64,000 bases of DNA from Baekduia soli (GCF_007970665.1 NZ_CP042430.1:3286001-3350000), one strand, 5' to 3'; shown: positions 49,212 through 57,739, counted from the stretch's first letter. The notes: generated by a model from the sequence alone, not told the origin. Numbers and translations are program-made.

Positions 49212-51571
49212 ACGGCGCGCCCGACGGGGGCGCCGCCGTGCCGGCGCCGCCCGCCGTCCCCGATGGCGACCACCGCGACCGCACGCCCGTCGACACGATC
49301 GTGCACCCGGGCGGGCACCCGCCGGTCGCCCGTGCCGACCTGACGCCGTTCGAGCGGCGCCTGCTCAGCGACCTGTTCGCGATCGTCGAGGAGCACGCCG
49401 ACGAGGCCGCGCTGCCGATCGACCGCGGCCGCGTCGAGGACGCGTTCGTGTTCGCCTGCGAGCACCACGCCGACCAGCGGCGCAAGTCGGGCGAGGACTT
49501 CATCGTCCATCCCGTCGGCGTGGCCAAGATCTGCGCCGGGATGCGCCTGGACACCGAGACGATCGTCGCGGCGCTGCTGCACGACACCGTCGAGGACACG
49601 TCGGCGTCGCTGGAGGAGGTCGAGGAGCTCTTCGGCGAGGAGGTCCGCGCGCTCGTCGACGGCGTCACGAAGCTCACCGGCATCACCTTCACGTCGCGCG
49701 ACGAGGCCCAGGCCGAGAACTACCGCAAGATGATGGTCGCGATGGCCTCGGACATCCGGGTCATCCTCATCAAGCTCGCCGACCGCCTGCACAACATGCG
49801 GACGATCGACGCGATGTCCAAGCAGAAGCAGATCGAGAAGGCCAAGGAGACCCTCGAGATCTACGCGCCGATCGCGCACCGCCTGGGCATCCACGCGATC
49901 AAGTGGGAGCTGGAGGACCTCGCCTTCGCCGCGCTGCACCCGCGCAAGTACCAGGAGATCAAGGGCCTGGTGAACCAGCAGCGCGAGGAGCGCGAGGACT
50001 ACGTCCAGGCCGCCGGCGACGAGCTGTCGCGCGAGCTCGAGGCCCTCGGCATCACCGCTCGCATCTCCGGGCGCGCGAAGCACTTCTACTCCATCTACTC
50101 CAAGATGACCAAGAAGGGCCGCGAGTTCAACGAGATCTACGACCTGACCGCCATGCGCGTCGTCGTGGACTCCGTCAAGGACTGCTACGGCGCCGTCGGG
50201 GTCATCCACTCGCTGTGGAAGCCGCTGCCCGGGCGCTTCAAGGACTTCGTCGCGATGCCGAAGTTCAACATGTACCAGTCGTTGCACACGACGGTCATCG
50301 GGCCCGAGGGCCTGCCGCTGGAGATCCAGATCCGCACGCGCGACATGCACGACATGGCCGAGTTCGGCGTGGCCGCGCACTGGATGTACAAGCAGGACCC
50401 CAGAAAGGGGGGGCGGCCCGCCGCCGGCCCGGAGGGGGAGGAGAAGCTCAAGTGGCTGCGGTCGATGCTCGACTGGCAGCGCGAGCTCCACGACCCCAAG
50501 GAGTTCATGGAGACCCTGCGCGTCGACCTGTTCGACGAGGAGGTCTTCGTGTTCACCCCCAAGGGCGAGGTCAAGTCGCTGCAGTCCGGCGCGACGCCGC
50601 TGGACTTCGCCTACGAGGTCCACACGGAGGTCGGCCACCGCTGCGTCGGCGCCAAGGTCAACGGCAAGATCGTCCCGCTGAACTACCAGCTGTCCTCGGG
50701 CGACATCGTCGAGATCCTGACCTCCAAGCGCGACCGCGGCCCGTCGCGCGACTGGCTCGCGCTCGTCAAGACCACGCGCGCCCGCAACAAGATCAAGCAG
50801 TTCTTCAAGGCCGAGTCGCGCGAGGACACCGAGCACACCGGCCGCGAGCTGCTGCAGGAGCACCTCAAGAAGCAGGGCCTGCCCCCGCAGAAGATCGTCA
50901 GCTCGCCGCTGCTGGCCGACGTCATCCGCGAGATGGGCTTCCGCAAGGCCGACGACTTCTACATCGCCCTCGGCGGCGCGAAGATCTCGCCGAAGGTCGT
51001 CGTCAACAAGGTCATGCAGCGCCTCAAGCAGGGCGAGGCGGCCGAGGACGAGACCGATCCCGCCCAGGAGCTGGTCAGCACCCGCCGCGCGCGGCGCCAG
51101 CCGACCGGCAAGGCCGGGTCCTACGGCATCCGCGTCGACGGCGTCGAGGACGTGCTCGTGCGCCTGGCCAAGTGCTGCCGGCCCGTGCCCGGCGACCCGA
51201 TCGTCGGCTACGTGTCGCTCGGCCGCGGCATCACCATCCACCGCGACGACTGCCCCAACACCCAGGCGCTGCGCAAGGACCCCGAGCGGTTCGTGCGCGT
51301 CCACTGGGAGGGCGACCATCAGACCGCCTTCCGCGTGGAGCTGCAGGTCGACGCGTGGGACCGCCACCGCCTGCTCGAGGACCTCTCGCGCACGTTCGCC
51401 GAGGCCGGTCTGAACATCGTCGAGGCGCGTTGCATCGTCAGCTCGCCGATGGTCCAGAACCGCTTCGTCGTCGAGGTGCCCGACACCCAGGGCCTCAAGC
51501 AGGCGGTCACGCGCCTGCGCAACATCGAGGGCGTCTTCGACGCCTACCGCATCACCCCCGGCACGCACTGA
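49172..51571 (+). CDS. relA: bifunctional (p)ppGpp synthetase/hydrolase
   Basis: A 799-residue RSH protein, the stringent-response enzyme. HD hydrolase domain: RRKSGEDFIVHPVGVAKI, LLHDTVEDT (His137-Asp138) and LIKLADRLHNMRTI, all intact. Synthetase domain: EIYDLTAMRVVVDSVKDCYGA, KPLPGRFKDFVAMPKFNMYQSLHTTV, EIQIRTRDMHDMAEFGVAAHW; the RFKD form fits bifunctional Rel. C-terminal: TGS (VFVFTPKGEVKSLQSGATPLDFAYEVHTEVGHR, in part), ZFD with KCCRPVPGDPIVGY and an ACT domain. The first 50 residues are an extra disordered lead. The ATG at 49172 overlaps recJ by 40 bases. Confidence 0.95.
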   Translation: MADQRERDVAGGVNGAPDGGAAVPAPPAVPDGDHRDRTPVDTIVHPGGHPPVARADLTPFERRLLSDLFAIVEEHADEAALPIDRGRVEDAFVFACEHHADQRRKSGEDFIVHPVGVAKICAGMRLDTETIVAALLHDTVEDTSASLEEVEELFGEEVRALVDGVTKLTGITFTSRDEAQAENYRKMMVAMASDIRVILIKLADRLHNMRTIDAMSKQKQIEKAKETLEIYAPIAHRLGIHAIKWELEDLAFAALHPRKYQEIKGLVNQQREEREDYVQAAGDELSRELEALGITARISGRAKHFYSIYSKMTKKGREFNEIYDLTAMRVVVDSVKDCYGAVGVIHSLWKPLPGRFKDFVAMPKFNMYQSLHTTVIGPEGLPLEIQIRTRDMHDMAEFGVAAHWMYKQDPRKGGRPAAGPEGEEKLKWLRSMLDWQRELHDPKEFMETLRVDLFDEEVFVFTPKGEVKSLQSGATPLDFAYEVHTEVGHRCVGAKVNGKIVPLNYQLSSGDIVEILTSKRDRGPSRDWLALVKTTRARNKIKQFFKAESREDTEHTGRELLQEHLKKQGLPPQKIVSSPLLADVIREMGFRKADDFYIALGGAKISPKVVVNKVMQRLKQGEAAEDETDPAQELVSTRRARRQPTGKAGSYGIRVDGVEDVLVRLAKCCRPVPGDPIVGYVSLGRGITIHRDDCPNTQALRKDPERFVRVHWEGDHQTAFRVELQVDAWDRHRLLEDLSRTFAEAGLNIVEARCIVSSPMVQNRFVVEVPDTQGLKQAVTRLRNIEGVFDAYRITPGTH

Positions 51572-51606
51572 GGAGCGGTCCCCGGGCCCCGCCAGCCTCG
51601 GGCCCC

Positions 51607-52746
51607 ATGACGAACCTGCTGCTCTACAGCGACACGGAGCGCAGCGCCACGCTGCGCCACGAGATCCCGCTCTCGATCGGCGATCCGTTCCTGTTCGCCG
51701 AGGTCGACGGCGCCCCGGCCGTCCTGAGCAACACGCTGGAGCGCGACCGCATCGCCGCCGTGCGGCCGGGCATCCGCATCATCGACTACCAGGACGTCGG
51801 GTTCCGAGAGCTGCTGGAGAGCGGCTCCCCGCGCGAGGAGATGATGCTCGAGATGGTCTCGCGCGCGGTCGCGCAGCTCGGGATCTCCGAGGCCACCGTC
51901 GACCCGGACTTCCCGCTCGCCGTCGCCGACCGCCTGCGAGCCGACGGCCTGGCGCTCACGCCCGACCACGACACCTTCGCACAGCGCCGCCGGGCCAAGT
52001 CCGGCGCCGAGTTGGACGGCATCCGCCGGGCCCAGCACGCCGCCGAGGCCGGCATGGCGGCGGCCGCTGCGGTGCTGCGCGCCGCCACGCCCGACGGCGA
52101 CCGGCTCGTGCGCGGCGACGGCACGCCGCTGATGGCCGAGCACGTGCGCGAGGCGCTGCGCGACGCCTGCGCCGCCCACGGCGCACCCGCGCCGCCCGAC
52201 GTCATCGTCGCCTCCGTGTGGCAGGGCTTCGGCCACGAGGCCGGATCGGGCCCGCTGCCGGCCGGCCTGCCGATCCAGATCGACCTGTGGCCTCGCGACG
52301 AGGTCACGGGCAGTTGGGCCGACATGACGCGGACGTTCGTCGTCGGCGAGCTGAGCGACGCCGTCCGCGCCCAGGAGGCGCTCGTGACGCGCGCGTTCGC
52401 GGCGGCCCGCGACGCGGCGCGGCCGGGGATCACCGGGTGCGAGCTGCACGCGTCGGCCTGCGACGTCTTCGAGGCGGCGGGGCACCGGACGCAGCGCACC
52501 GGCCCGGGTGAGGATCCCGCCGAGGGCTTCCAGTTCTCCCTGGGCCATGGCGTCGGCCTGCAGGTCCACGAGGACCCGGACCTGGGCCAGACCGGCCGCG
52601 CGCCGCTGGTGGCCGGCGACGTCATCGCGATCGAGCCGGGGCTCTGGGAGCGGGGCGTGGGCGGCGTGCGCTTCGAGGACCTGCTGCTCATCACCGACGA
52701 CGGCGCACAGACCCTGACCGACTACCCCTACGACCTGACGCCGTAG
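51607..52746 (+). CDS. M24-family metallopeptidase (Xaa-Pro aminopeptidase-like)
   Basis: A 379-residue pita-bread-fold peptidase. An N-terminal creatinase-like domain (first about 140 residues) is followed by the catalytic domain. All five metal ligands are present: IQIDLWPRD, WADMTRTFV, LGHGVGLQVHEDPDLG, AIEPGLW and VRFEDLLLI. The replacement of the first usual DxG by DLWP marks a distinct subgroup of M24 proteins. Substrate is probably an Xaa-Pro peptide, but some members are not peptidases. It lies 35 bases after relA on the same strand and converges on the PPOX gene. Confidence 0.82.
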   Translation: MTNLLLYSDTERSATLRHEIPLSIGDPFLFAEVDGAPAVLSNTLERDRIAAVRPGIRIIDYQDVGFRELLESGSPREEMMLEMVSRAVAQLGISEATVDPDFPLAVADRLRADGLALTPDHDTFAQRRRAKSGAELDGIRRAQHAAEAGMAAAAAVLRAATPDGDRLVRGDGTPLMAEHVREALRDACAAHGAPAPPDVIVASVWQGFGHEAGSGPLPAGLPIQIDLWPRDEVTGSWADMTRTFVVGELSDAVRAQEALVTRAFAAARDAARPGITGCELHASACDVFEAAGHRTQRTGPGEDPAEGFQFSLGHGVGLQVHEDPDLGQTGRAPLVAGDVIAIEPGLWERGVGGVRFEDLLLITDDGAQTLTDYPYDLTP

Positions 52747-52769
52747 GGTCGCGCGGCGCCGGCCGGGCC

Positions 52770-53399
52770 TCAGGCCAGCCGGTTGCGCAGCCCGTCCTCG
52801 AGGTAGGCCTGCTCCTCGGCCAGCGTGCGCCGGCGGTCGGGCTGGTGGGCGAGCATGACCTCGGCGGGCGACGGCAGGCCCGCGGCCGTCGTCCAGCTCG
52901 TCGGGTCCCACAGCGCGGAGCGCATGAACGCCTTGGGGCAGTGCGCGTAGACCTCGTCGGCGGCGACGACGATCGCCGTGCGCGGCGGCTTGCCCACGGC
53001 GCCCACGGCCTGCAGGACCTCGGGGTCGGCGGTGACGCACGCGCGGCCGTTGATCCGCAGGGTCTGGTCGCGGCCCGGGATGAGGAACAGCAGGCCGGCG
53101 TGGCCGGTGTCGACCACGTTGCGCAGCGTGTCCAGCCGGCGGTTACCCGTGGCGTCGGGGAGCGCGACGTGGCCGGCGTCCAGGACCGTGACGAAGCCGG
53201 GCGGCCCGCCACGGGGCGTGACGTCGCAGCGTCCGTCGGCGTCGTGGCTGGCCACGAGCACCATGGGGGAGGCGGCGATGAGCGTGCGCGCGATCTCGTC
53301 CACGGCCCCGATGTCCTTGGTCCAGGCGCGGGGCGCGGGCTCGCCGTAGAGCTCGGTGAGCGTCTCGGCGTCCTCGATGGGGCGGGCGAAGGGGTCCAT
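52770..53399 (-). CDS. pyridoxamine-5'-phosphate-oxidase-family (split-barrel flavin) protein
   Basis: A 209-residue FMN-binding split-barrel protein. It shows SPMVLVASHDADGRCDVTPRGGPPGFV, ALPDATGNRRLDTLRNVVDTGHAGLLFLIPGRDQTLRINGRACV (partly quoted) and a C-terminal helical tail with CPKAFMRSALWDP. This is the MSMEG_1061-like subgroup of PPOX proteins, mostly uncharacterised oxidoreductases using FMN or F420, rather than PdxH. ATG at 53399 begins 2 bases after the lipid-kinase stop on the same strand, so the two genes form an operon. Confidence 0.82.
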   Translation of the reverse strand: MDPFARPIEDAETLTELYGEPAPRAWTKDIGAVDEIARTLIAASPMVLVASHDADGRCDVTPRGGPPGFVTVLDAGHVALPDATGNRRLDTLRNVVDTGHAGLLFLIPGRDQTLRINGRACVTADPEVLQAVGAVGKPPRTAIVVAADEVYAHCPKAFMRSALWDPTSWTTAAGLPSPAEVMLAHQPDRRRTLAEEQAYLEDGLRNRLA

Positions 53400-53401
53400 G
53401 G

Positions 53402-54397
53402 TCAGGCCACCACGTGCAGGGGCGCCTCGTCGACGGTGTAGACGGCCTCGGTGACGTCGCCGATGTAGTCGCCGTCGACGTGCAGGGGGACCGGGCGCCC
53501 GTCGACGCTGCGGACGACGAGCTCGCCGATGCCGCTGAAGCCGTCGACCTGGCGGTGGCGCGTCAGGCGGGCGCGCGAGGAGAGCATCCGCCAGATGACC
53601 CCGGGCATGACCGACGGGCGCGCCGTGCGCAGGACGATGCCCGCCAGCGTGTGGTCGGTGAGCGACGCACCCTCGCCGGCGTGGACGGGGATGTCGCGGA
53701 AGTACGTGTAGGGCTCGCCCTTCTGCACGAGGATCGTGACGCCGGGCACCGGTGCGCCACCGTCCTCGACGGCCTCGAGCTGGGGCGGATGGCGGACGTA
53801 GCGGCCCAGGAACTCGGCGATTCCGCACCAGGCGAAGTAGTAGGGGCCGAAGCGCGCCTTGAGGTGGGGGTGGCTGTCGACGCGCGCGACGACCGCGGCG
53901 TCCAGGCCCAGCCCGCTGGAGAACAGGAAGCGCCGGTCGTTGACGACGGCCATCGACACGGCCGTGGGCTCCCAGTGGTCGGCCAGGCGCAGCAGGTGCT
54001 CCGTCGCGTCGACGATGTCGTTGGGGATGCCGAGCATCCGGGCGTAGACGTTCGTCGAGCCGCCGGGCAGGCAGGTCAGCGGCGTCTGGGAGCCCCGCAG
54101 GCCGTTGGCGGCCTCGTTGACCGTGCCGTCGCCGCCGAAGGCGACCACGACGTCGTAGCCCTCCGCGGCGGCCTCGCGGCACAACGCGGTGGCGTGGTCG
54201 CGGGCCTCGGTGTCCACCGCGTCGACCTCGTAGCGCCCCTGCAGCGCCGCGACGACGAGGTTGCGCAGCCGGTCGGAGACCGTGGTGGCGTACGGGTTGA
54301 CGATGACCAGCATCCGCTTGCGCTCGGTGGCGGCGGACGCGGGGAAGGCGTCGCCGAGCGCGTGCAGCGACGAGAGGGAGGCGGCGGGCACGAACAC
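53402..54397 (-). CDS. diacylglycerol/sphingosine kinase-family protein
   Basis: A 331-residue DAGK-catalytic-domain protein. After a variable 28-residue lead comes RMLVIVNPYATTVSD (NP-motif), then VVAFGGDGTVNEAANGL (GGDGT, ATP site) and CLPGGSTNVYARMLGIP (the usual PxGTxNxxA, here GGSTN). The C-terminal part is the beta-sandwich with LHVDGDYIGDV. Family role: phosphorylation of a lipid such as diacylglycerol; the lipid is unknown. It is first gene of a two-gene minus-strand operon. An inverted repeat lies 60 bases upstream. Confidence 0.83.
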   Translation of the reverse strand: MFVPAASLSSLHALGDAFPASAATERKRMLVIVNPYATTVSDRLRNLVVAALQGRYEVDAVDTEARDHATALCREAAAEGYDVVVAFGGDGTVNEAANGLRGSQTPLTCLPGGSTNVYARMLGIPNDIVDATEHLLRLADHWEPTAVSMAVVNDRRFLFSSGLGLDAAVVARVDSHPHLKARFGPYYFAWCGIAEFLGRYVRHPPQLEAVEDGGAPVPGVTILVQKGEPYTYFRDIPVHAGEGASLTDHTLAGIVLRTARPSVMPGVIWRMLSSRARLTRHRQVDGFSGIGELVVRSVDGRPVPLHVDGDYIGDVTEAVYTVDEAPLHVVA

Positions 54398-54454
54398 CCG
54401 TACACCGCGGCGGGGCCCTGGTCACACGCGCCTGCGATGTTCGGGATGTCACAA

Positions 54455-54470
54455 CTGACGGTTCGGTCAG
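54455..54470. promoter_or_regulatory. palindromic operator candidate
   Basis: CTGAC-GGTTCG-GTCAG is a perfect 5-bp inverted repeat with a 6-base centre, between the lipid-kinase gene (leftward) and the small exported-peptide gene (rightward). The size and half-site TGAC...GTCA fit many TetR-family operators. No regulator gene is adjacent. Confidence 0.35.
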
Positions 54471-54535
54471 CCGCACGTCGCAGACGCAAGGGGGCACGAC
54501 TGTCACGAACCGCCCCGGGTTGGAGACTGCATCGC

Positions 54536-54691
54536 GTGACCTCCCTGCGGAACCACCACCGAGAGCTCGTTGCGCTCCTCCTTGTGACGGGTTCCATTCT
54601 CCTGGCCGCGGGGAACGCCGACGCCGCCATCATGACGACAGCGCCGCATCACCACGGCGAGGCCGGCGTCGGCCCCCAGTCCGCGCCCTAG
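54536..54691 (+). CDS. small exported His-containing peptide
   Basis: A 51-residue frame from GTG 54536. Residues 1-9 are polar and basic (VTSLRNHHR). A hydrophobic core (LVALLLVTGSILLAAG) ends at a signal-peptidase-like NADA, which would release a peptide of about 20 residues: AIMTTAPHHHGEAGVGPQSA plus Pro. The three consecutive His with a following Glu could bind a metal. A GGAG (54521-54524) lies 11 bases upstream. The gene is alone between two inverted repeats and a lipid-kinase operon. No known family is recognised. Confidence 0.5.
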   Translation: MTSLRNHHRELVALLLVTGSILLAAGNADAAIMTTAPHHHGEAGVGPQSAP

Positions 54692-54697
54692 GGCCGG

Positions 54698-54818
54698 CCG
54701 CGCTCGCTCGAAACTCCTCCCGGGCGAGCGCGGTCGGTGCGCGTGGAACGTCTCGCCCGGCTCGTTCCCGGTCCTCCGTCAGCCGCTCCGTGCAGCGAGG
54801 CCTCGCCCTCTGGGCGAG
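54698..54818. terminator. two hairpins between the peptide gene and corA
   Basis: CCGCGCTCGC (54698-54707) pairs with GCGAGCGCGG (54724-54733), a perfect 10-bp stem just after the peptide gene stop. CTCGCCC (54802-54808) pairs with GGGCGAG (54812-54818) with a 3-base loop, just downstream of the corA stop. The second is the same palindrome family as at 14185 and 57654. The convergent genes probably share bidirectional termination here. Confidence 0.5.
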
Positions 54819-54822
54819 CGTC

Positions 54823-55818
54823 TCACAGCCAGCCGCGCCGGCGGAACCAGGTGACCATGCCGATGAGCACGACGACCATGAGGCCGAGGATCGCCCAGAA
54901 CGCGTGGACGGTGCCCTCGCCGGGGACGTGGACGTTCATGCCCCACACCGAGGCGATGAGCGTCAGCGGCAGCATGATCACGCTGAACGCCGTCAGCACC
55001 CGGAGGATGTCGTTCAGGTTGTGCGACAGCACCGACTCGTTCGTCGCCTCGAGGCCCTCGATGACCTCCTTGAAGTTCTCGAGCATGTCCCACACCCGCT
55101 CCGACGCGTCGTTGATGTCGTCGAAGTAGATGTGCATGCCGCCCGTGACGTAGCGCTTGGTGCGCTCGAGGTCCTTGAGGGCGGTGCGCTGCGGCCGCAC
55201 GATCTTGCGGAAGTTGATGATCTCCTGCTTGGCGTTGGAGAGGTCGCGCACGATCTCGCGGTTGGCCTCCTCGTCGAAGATCGACTCCTCCAGGCGCTCG
55301 AGCTTGAGCCCCATCTTGCGCAGCATCGGAAACGAGGCGTCGACGCAGGCGTCGACGACCTTGTAGAGCAGGTAGCCCGCACCCTTGCTGAACAGGTCCT
55401 CACGCGTGTCCTCGTTGGTCCGGCAGCGCTCGTAGAGGTACTCCAGCGGCTGGAGCGGCTCGTTGGGCAGCGTGATGAGGAAGTCGGGGCCGACGAAGAT
55501 GTCGACCTCGGCGGCGTTGAGGCGGTTGACCCGCTTGTCGAAGACGGGGAAGTGCAGGACGACGAAGAGGTAGCCGTCGTACTCGTCGACCTTCGGGCGC
55601 TGGTTTCGCGAGAAGACGTCCTCGTAGTCCAGCGGGTGGAAGTCGTAGTGCTCCTCGAGCCACGCGCGGTCGATCGCCCGCGGGCGCTCGATGTTGATCC
55701 AGCGCAGCCCCTCGAACTCGATGACCTCGACGTTCGGGGTGTCAGGCTCGGCAGCCGGGACCGCGCCCGTCCGGGAGCGGGCAGCGCGGCGCAGAGGCGG
55801 GCGGGGCAGCCTCGGCAC
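54823..55818 (-). CDS. corA: CorA-family magnesium/divalent cation transporter
   Basis: A 331-residue CorA. A long cytoplasmic funnel domain (residues about 25-270) leads to two C-terminal membrane helices. The first, LTAFSVIMLPLTLIASVWGMNV, ends in the diagnostic GMN motif (WGMNVHVPGE); the second is AILGLMVVVLIGMVTWF with a basic end. It forms a pentameric channel for Mg2+ and perhaps Co2+. The first 25 residues are Arg/Pro-rich; GTG 55818 is the assigned start and a later start is possible. No M-box leader is visible upstream; the region to the right belongs to the divergent riboswitch gene. Confidence 0.92.
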   Translation of the reverse strand: MPRLPRPPLRRAARSRTGAVPAAEPDTPNVEVIEFEGLRWINIERPRAIDRAWLEEHYDFHPLDYEDVFSRNQRPKVDEYDGYLFVVLHFPVFDKRVNRLNAAEVDIFVGPDFLITLPNEPLQPLEYLYERCRTNEDTREDLFSKGAGYLLYKVVDACVDASFPMLRKMGLKLERLEESIFDEEANREIVRDLSNAKQEIINFRKIVRPQRTALKDLERTKRYVTGGMHIYFDDINDASERVWDMLENFKEVIEGLEATNESVLSHNLNDILRVLTAFSVIMLPLTLIASVWGMNVHVPGEGTVHAFWAILGLMVVVLIGMVTWFRRRGWL

Positions 55819-55953
55819 AGCGACTGAAGGGCTCGTCGACGGTCGGGATCACGGCAGTTCGCAGTGTACCGGGCCGGTCGAGCATCGCGCCTGCGTGCGG
55901 GCGCCTTTGCGCTGCCCGGGGCGACTGCTATCGTTCGCCGGGCACATAGCTGT

Positions 55954-56040
55954 ACACGTCCAGAGGGGTGGAGGGACTGGCCCGATGAAACCCCGGCAAC
56001 CCCCGCGCAAGCGGGAAGGTGCCAATTCCTGGAGACGTGT
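55954..56040 (+). ncRNA. SAM-I (S-box) riboswitch
   Basis: The conserved S-box core is readable: AGAGGGGTGGAGGGACTGGC (55962-55981), CCGATGAAACCCCGGCAACC (55982-56001), then GGTGCCAATTCC (56018-56029). P1 is a perfect 7-bp helix, ACACGTC (55954-55960) with GACGTGT (56034-56040). P3-like CCCCGC-GCAA-GCGGG follows the GGCAACC. This is the SAM-I consensus almost base for base. It stands 61 bases before the threonine synthase ATG. SAM binding is expected to switch off the downstream genes, most likely at translation start since no U-tract terminator is seen and the ribosome site GAGGAG follows. Confidence 0.93.
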
Positions 56041-56101
56041 GGCGCGGGAAGCCACTTCTTCGTCACACGCAGGTCCCCGCGAAGAACGAGGAGTTTCCCC
56101 C

Positions 56102-57379
56102 ATGGCTGTCACGCATCTGTCCTGCCGGGAGTGCGGCTCGGAGTACGAGCTCACTGCGCAGTACGTCTGCCACCGGTGCTTCGGGCCGCTGGAGGTCAAG
56201 TACGACCACGGCGCGCTGGCCGACGACGTCGCCTCGCTGCGCCGGCGCATCCAGTCCGGGCCCCAGAACATCTGGCGCTACGTCGACTTCCTGCCACTCG
56301 TCGAGGGCCAGCCCGGACCGAGCGCCCGCCACCTCTCCCGCGTCGGCCTGCCCGCCGGCTGCACGCCGCTGGTGCGTGCCGACCGCCTCGCCGAGCGCCT
56401 GGGCCTCAAGGACGTCTGGGTCAAGAACGACGCGCACAACCCCACGCACTCCTTCAAGGACCGCGTCGTCTCCGTCGCCGCCGCCCGCGCCCGGGAGCTC
56501 GGCTTCGACACTCTGGCCTGCGCCTCCACGGGCAACCTCGCCAACGCGGTGGCCGCCGCGGCGGCGGCGCTGGGCATGCCCTCCTACGTCTTCATCCCGG
56601 CCGACCTCGAGGAGCAGAAGATCCTCGCGACCGGCGTCTACGGGACCAACCTCGTCAAGGTGCGCGGCAACTACGACGAGGTCAACCGCCTCTGCACCGA
56701 GATCAGCGGCGAGCAGGACACCTGGGCCTTCGTCAACGTCAACATGCGGCCCTACTACGCCGAGGGCTCCAAGACCCTGGCCTACGAGATCGCCGAGCAG
56801 CTCGGCTTCCGCACGCCGGACCGGGTCGTCGCGCCGATCGCCTCGGGCTCGCTGTACACGAAGATCGCCAAGGGCTTCGACGAGTGGCGCGAGCTCGGCC
56901 TCATCGCGGGCGGCGCGCCGATCATGAACGGCGCCCAGGCGCTGGGCTGCTCGCCGGTGGCCACCGCGTTCGCCGCGGGCACCGACGTCTGCCGCCCCGT
57001 CAAGCCCGACACGATCGCCAAGTCGCTGGCCATCGGCAATCCGGCCGACGGCCCCTACGCCATCGAGCTGGCCAACCGCAGCGGCGGCGGCGTCGACAGC
57101 GTCGACGACGACGAGATCCGTGCCGGCATCCGCCTGCTGGCCGAGACGACCGGCATCTTCACCGAGACGGCCGGCGGCGTGACGACCGCGACGCTGGCCA
57201 AGCTCGCCGCGCGCGGCGACATCGACCCCGACGAGACCGTCGTGCTCGTCATCACGGGTGAGGGCCTCAAGACGCTCGACGCCGTCCGCGGCACGTTCGA
57301 GGCCCACGAGATCGAGCCGAAGTTCGACGCGTTCGAGTCGACCGTGCTGTCGGTCCCCGCCCACCGGGCGACGGCCTGA
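56102..57379 (+). CDS. thrC: threonine synthase-like PLP enzyme under SAM riboswitch
   Basis: A 425-residue fold-type II PLP enzyme. An N-terminal zinc ribbon (Cys8, Cys11, Cys23, Cys26: CREC...CHRC) is followed by the catalytic domain with the PLP lysine Lys119 in THSFKDR, ASTGNLANAVAA, and ASGSLYTKIAKG. The SFKDR signature and NPTHSFKDRVV fit threonine synthase, which converts O-phosphohomoserine to threonine. A SAM-I riboswitch upstream is unusual for threonine synthase and hints at sulfur or methionine metabolism. The stop overlaps the start of a ThiS/MoaD-like gene (TGATG). ATG 56102 follows GAACGAGGAG; a longer frame from 55691 is rejected because it runs through the riboswitch. Confidence 0.88.
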   Translation: MAVTHLSCRECGSEYELTAQYVCHRCFGPLEVKYDHGALADDVASLRRRIQSGPQNIWRYVDFLPLVEGQPGPSARHLSRVGLPAGCTPLVRADRLAERLGLKDVWVKNDAHNPTHSFKDRVVSVAAARARELGFDTLACASTGNLANAVAAAAAALGMPSYVFIPADLEEQKILATGVYGTNLVKVRGNYDEVNRLCTEISGEQDTWAFVNVNMRPYYAEGSKTLAYEIAEQLGFRTPDRVVAPIASGSLYTKIAKGFDEWRELGLIAGGAPIMNGAQALGCSPVATAFAAGTDVCRPVKPDTIAKSLAIGNPADGPYAIELANRSGGGVDSVDDDEIRAGIRLLAETTGIFTETAGGVTTATLAKLAARGDIDPDETVVLVITGEGLKTLDAVRGTFEAHEIEPKFDAFESTVLSVPAHRATA

Positions 57380-57654
57380 TGGCGGTCACGGTGAAGCTGC
57401 CGACGCAGCTGCGCGCCGCCGCCGGGGGCGCGTCGGCCGTGCCCGTCGAGGGCGAGACGGTCGGCGCGGTCCTCGAGGCCCTGTGGACCGCGCATCCCGA
57501 GCTGCGCGACAGCCTCTCCGACGGCGACGGCGGGCTGCGGCGCTTCGTCAACGTCTACGTCGACGGCGAGGACGTCCGCTTCGGCGACGGCCTGCAGACG
57601 GCGGTCAAGGACGGCGCCGAGGTGCAGATCCTGCCGGCCGTCGCGGGCGGATAG
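57379..57654 (+). CDS. ThiS/MoaD-family sulfur carrier protein
   Basis: A 91-residue ubiquitin-fold protein. It starts MAVTVKLPTQLRAAAGG, has VEGETVGAVLEALWTAHPEL and RRFVNVYVDGEDVRFGDGLQTAVKDGAEVQILPAVAGG (in part), and ends exactly in Gly-Gly, the site of thiocarboxylation in MoaD, ThiS and CysO. Its start overlaps the threonine-synthase stop, so production is coupled. Such carriers deliver sulfide for molybdopterin, thiamine, cysteine (CysO) or homocysteine (HcyS). The SAM riboswitch context favours an amino-acid role. An E1-like adenylyltransferase is not in the window. Confidence 0.85.
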   Translation: MAVTVKLPTQLRAAAGGASAVPVEGETVGAVLEALWTAHPELRDSLSDGDGGLRRFVNVYVDGEDVRFGDGLQTAVKDGAEVQILPAVAGG

Positions 57655-57710
57655 CTCGCCGAGGGGGCGAGCATCCGCTGCGGGAGACGGCCCCAGGGGG
57701 CCGTTCCCGC
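57654..57710. terminator. twin hairpins after the sulfur-carrier gene
   Basis: Hairpin 1: GCTCGCC (57654-57660) with GGCGAGC (57666-57672). Hairpin 2: GCGGGA-ACGGCCCC (57680-57685, 57687-57694) with GGGGCCGT-TCCCGC (57697-57710), 14 bp with one bulged base and a 2-base loop, very stable. No T-tract. The arrangement copies the one behind ilvC. It lies between convergent genes. Confidence 0.55.
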
Positions 57711-57739
57711 GGCGCGGCCCGTCCCTCCTCGCCGACGGC

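Noticed and set aside
55691-56101. N-terminal extension of threonine synthase
   Set aside because: Runs through the SAM riboswitch and into the corA 5' region; ATG 56102 has a proper ribosome site and matches the family start.
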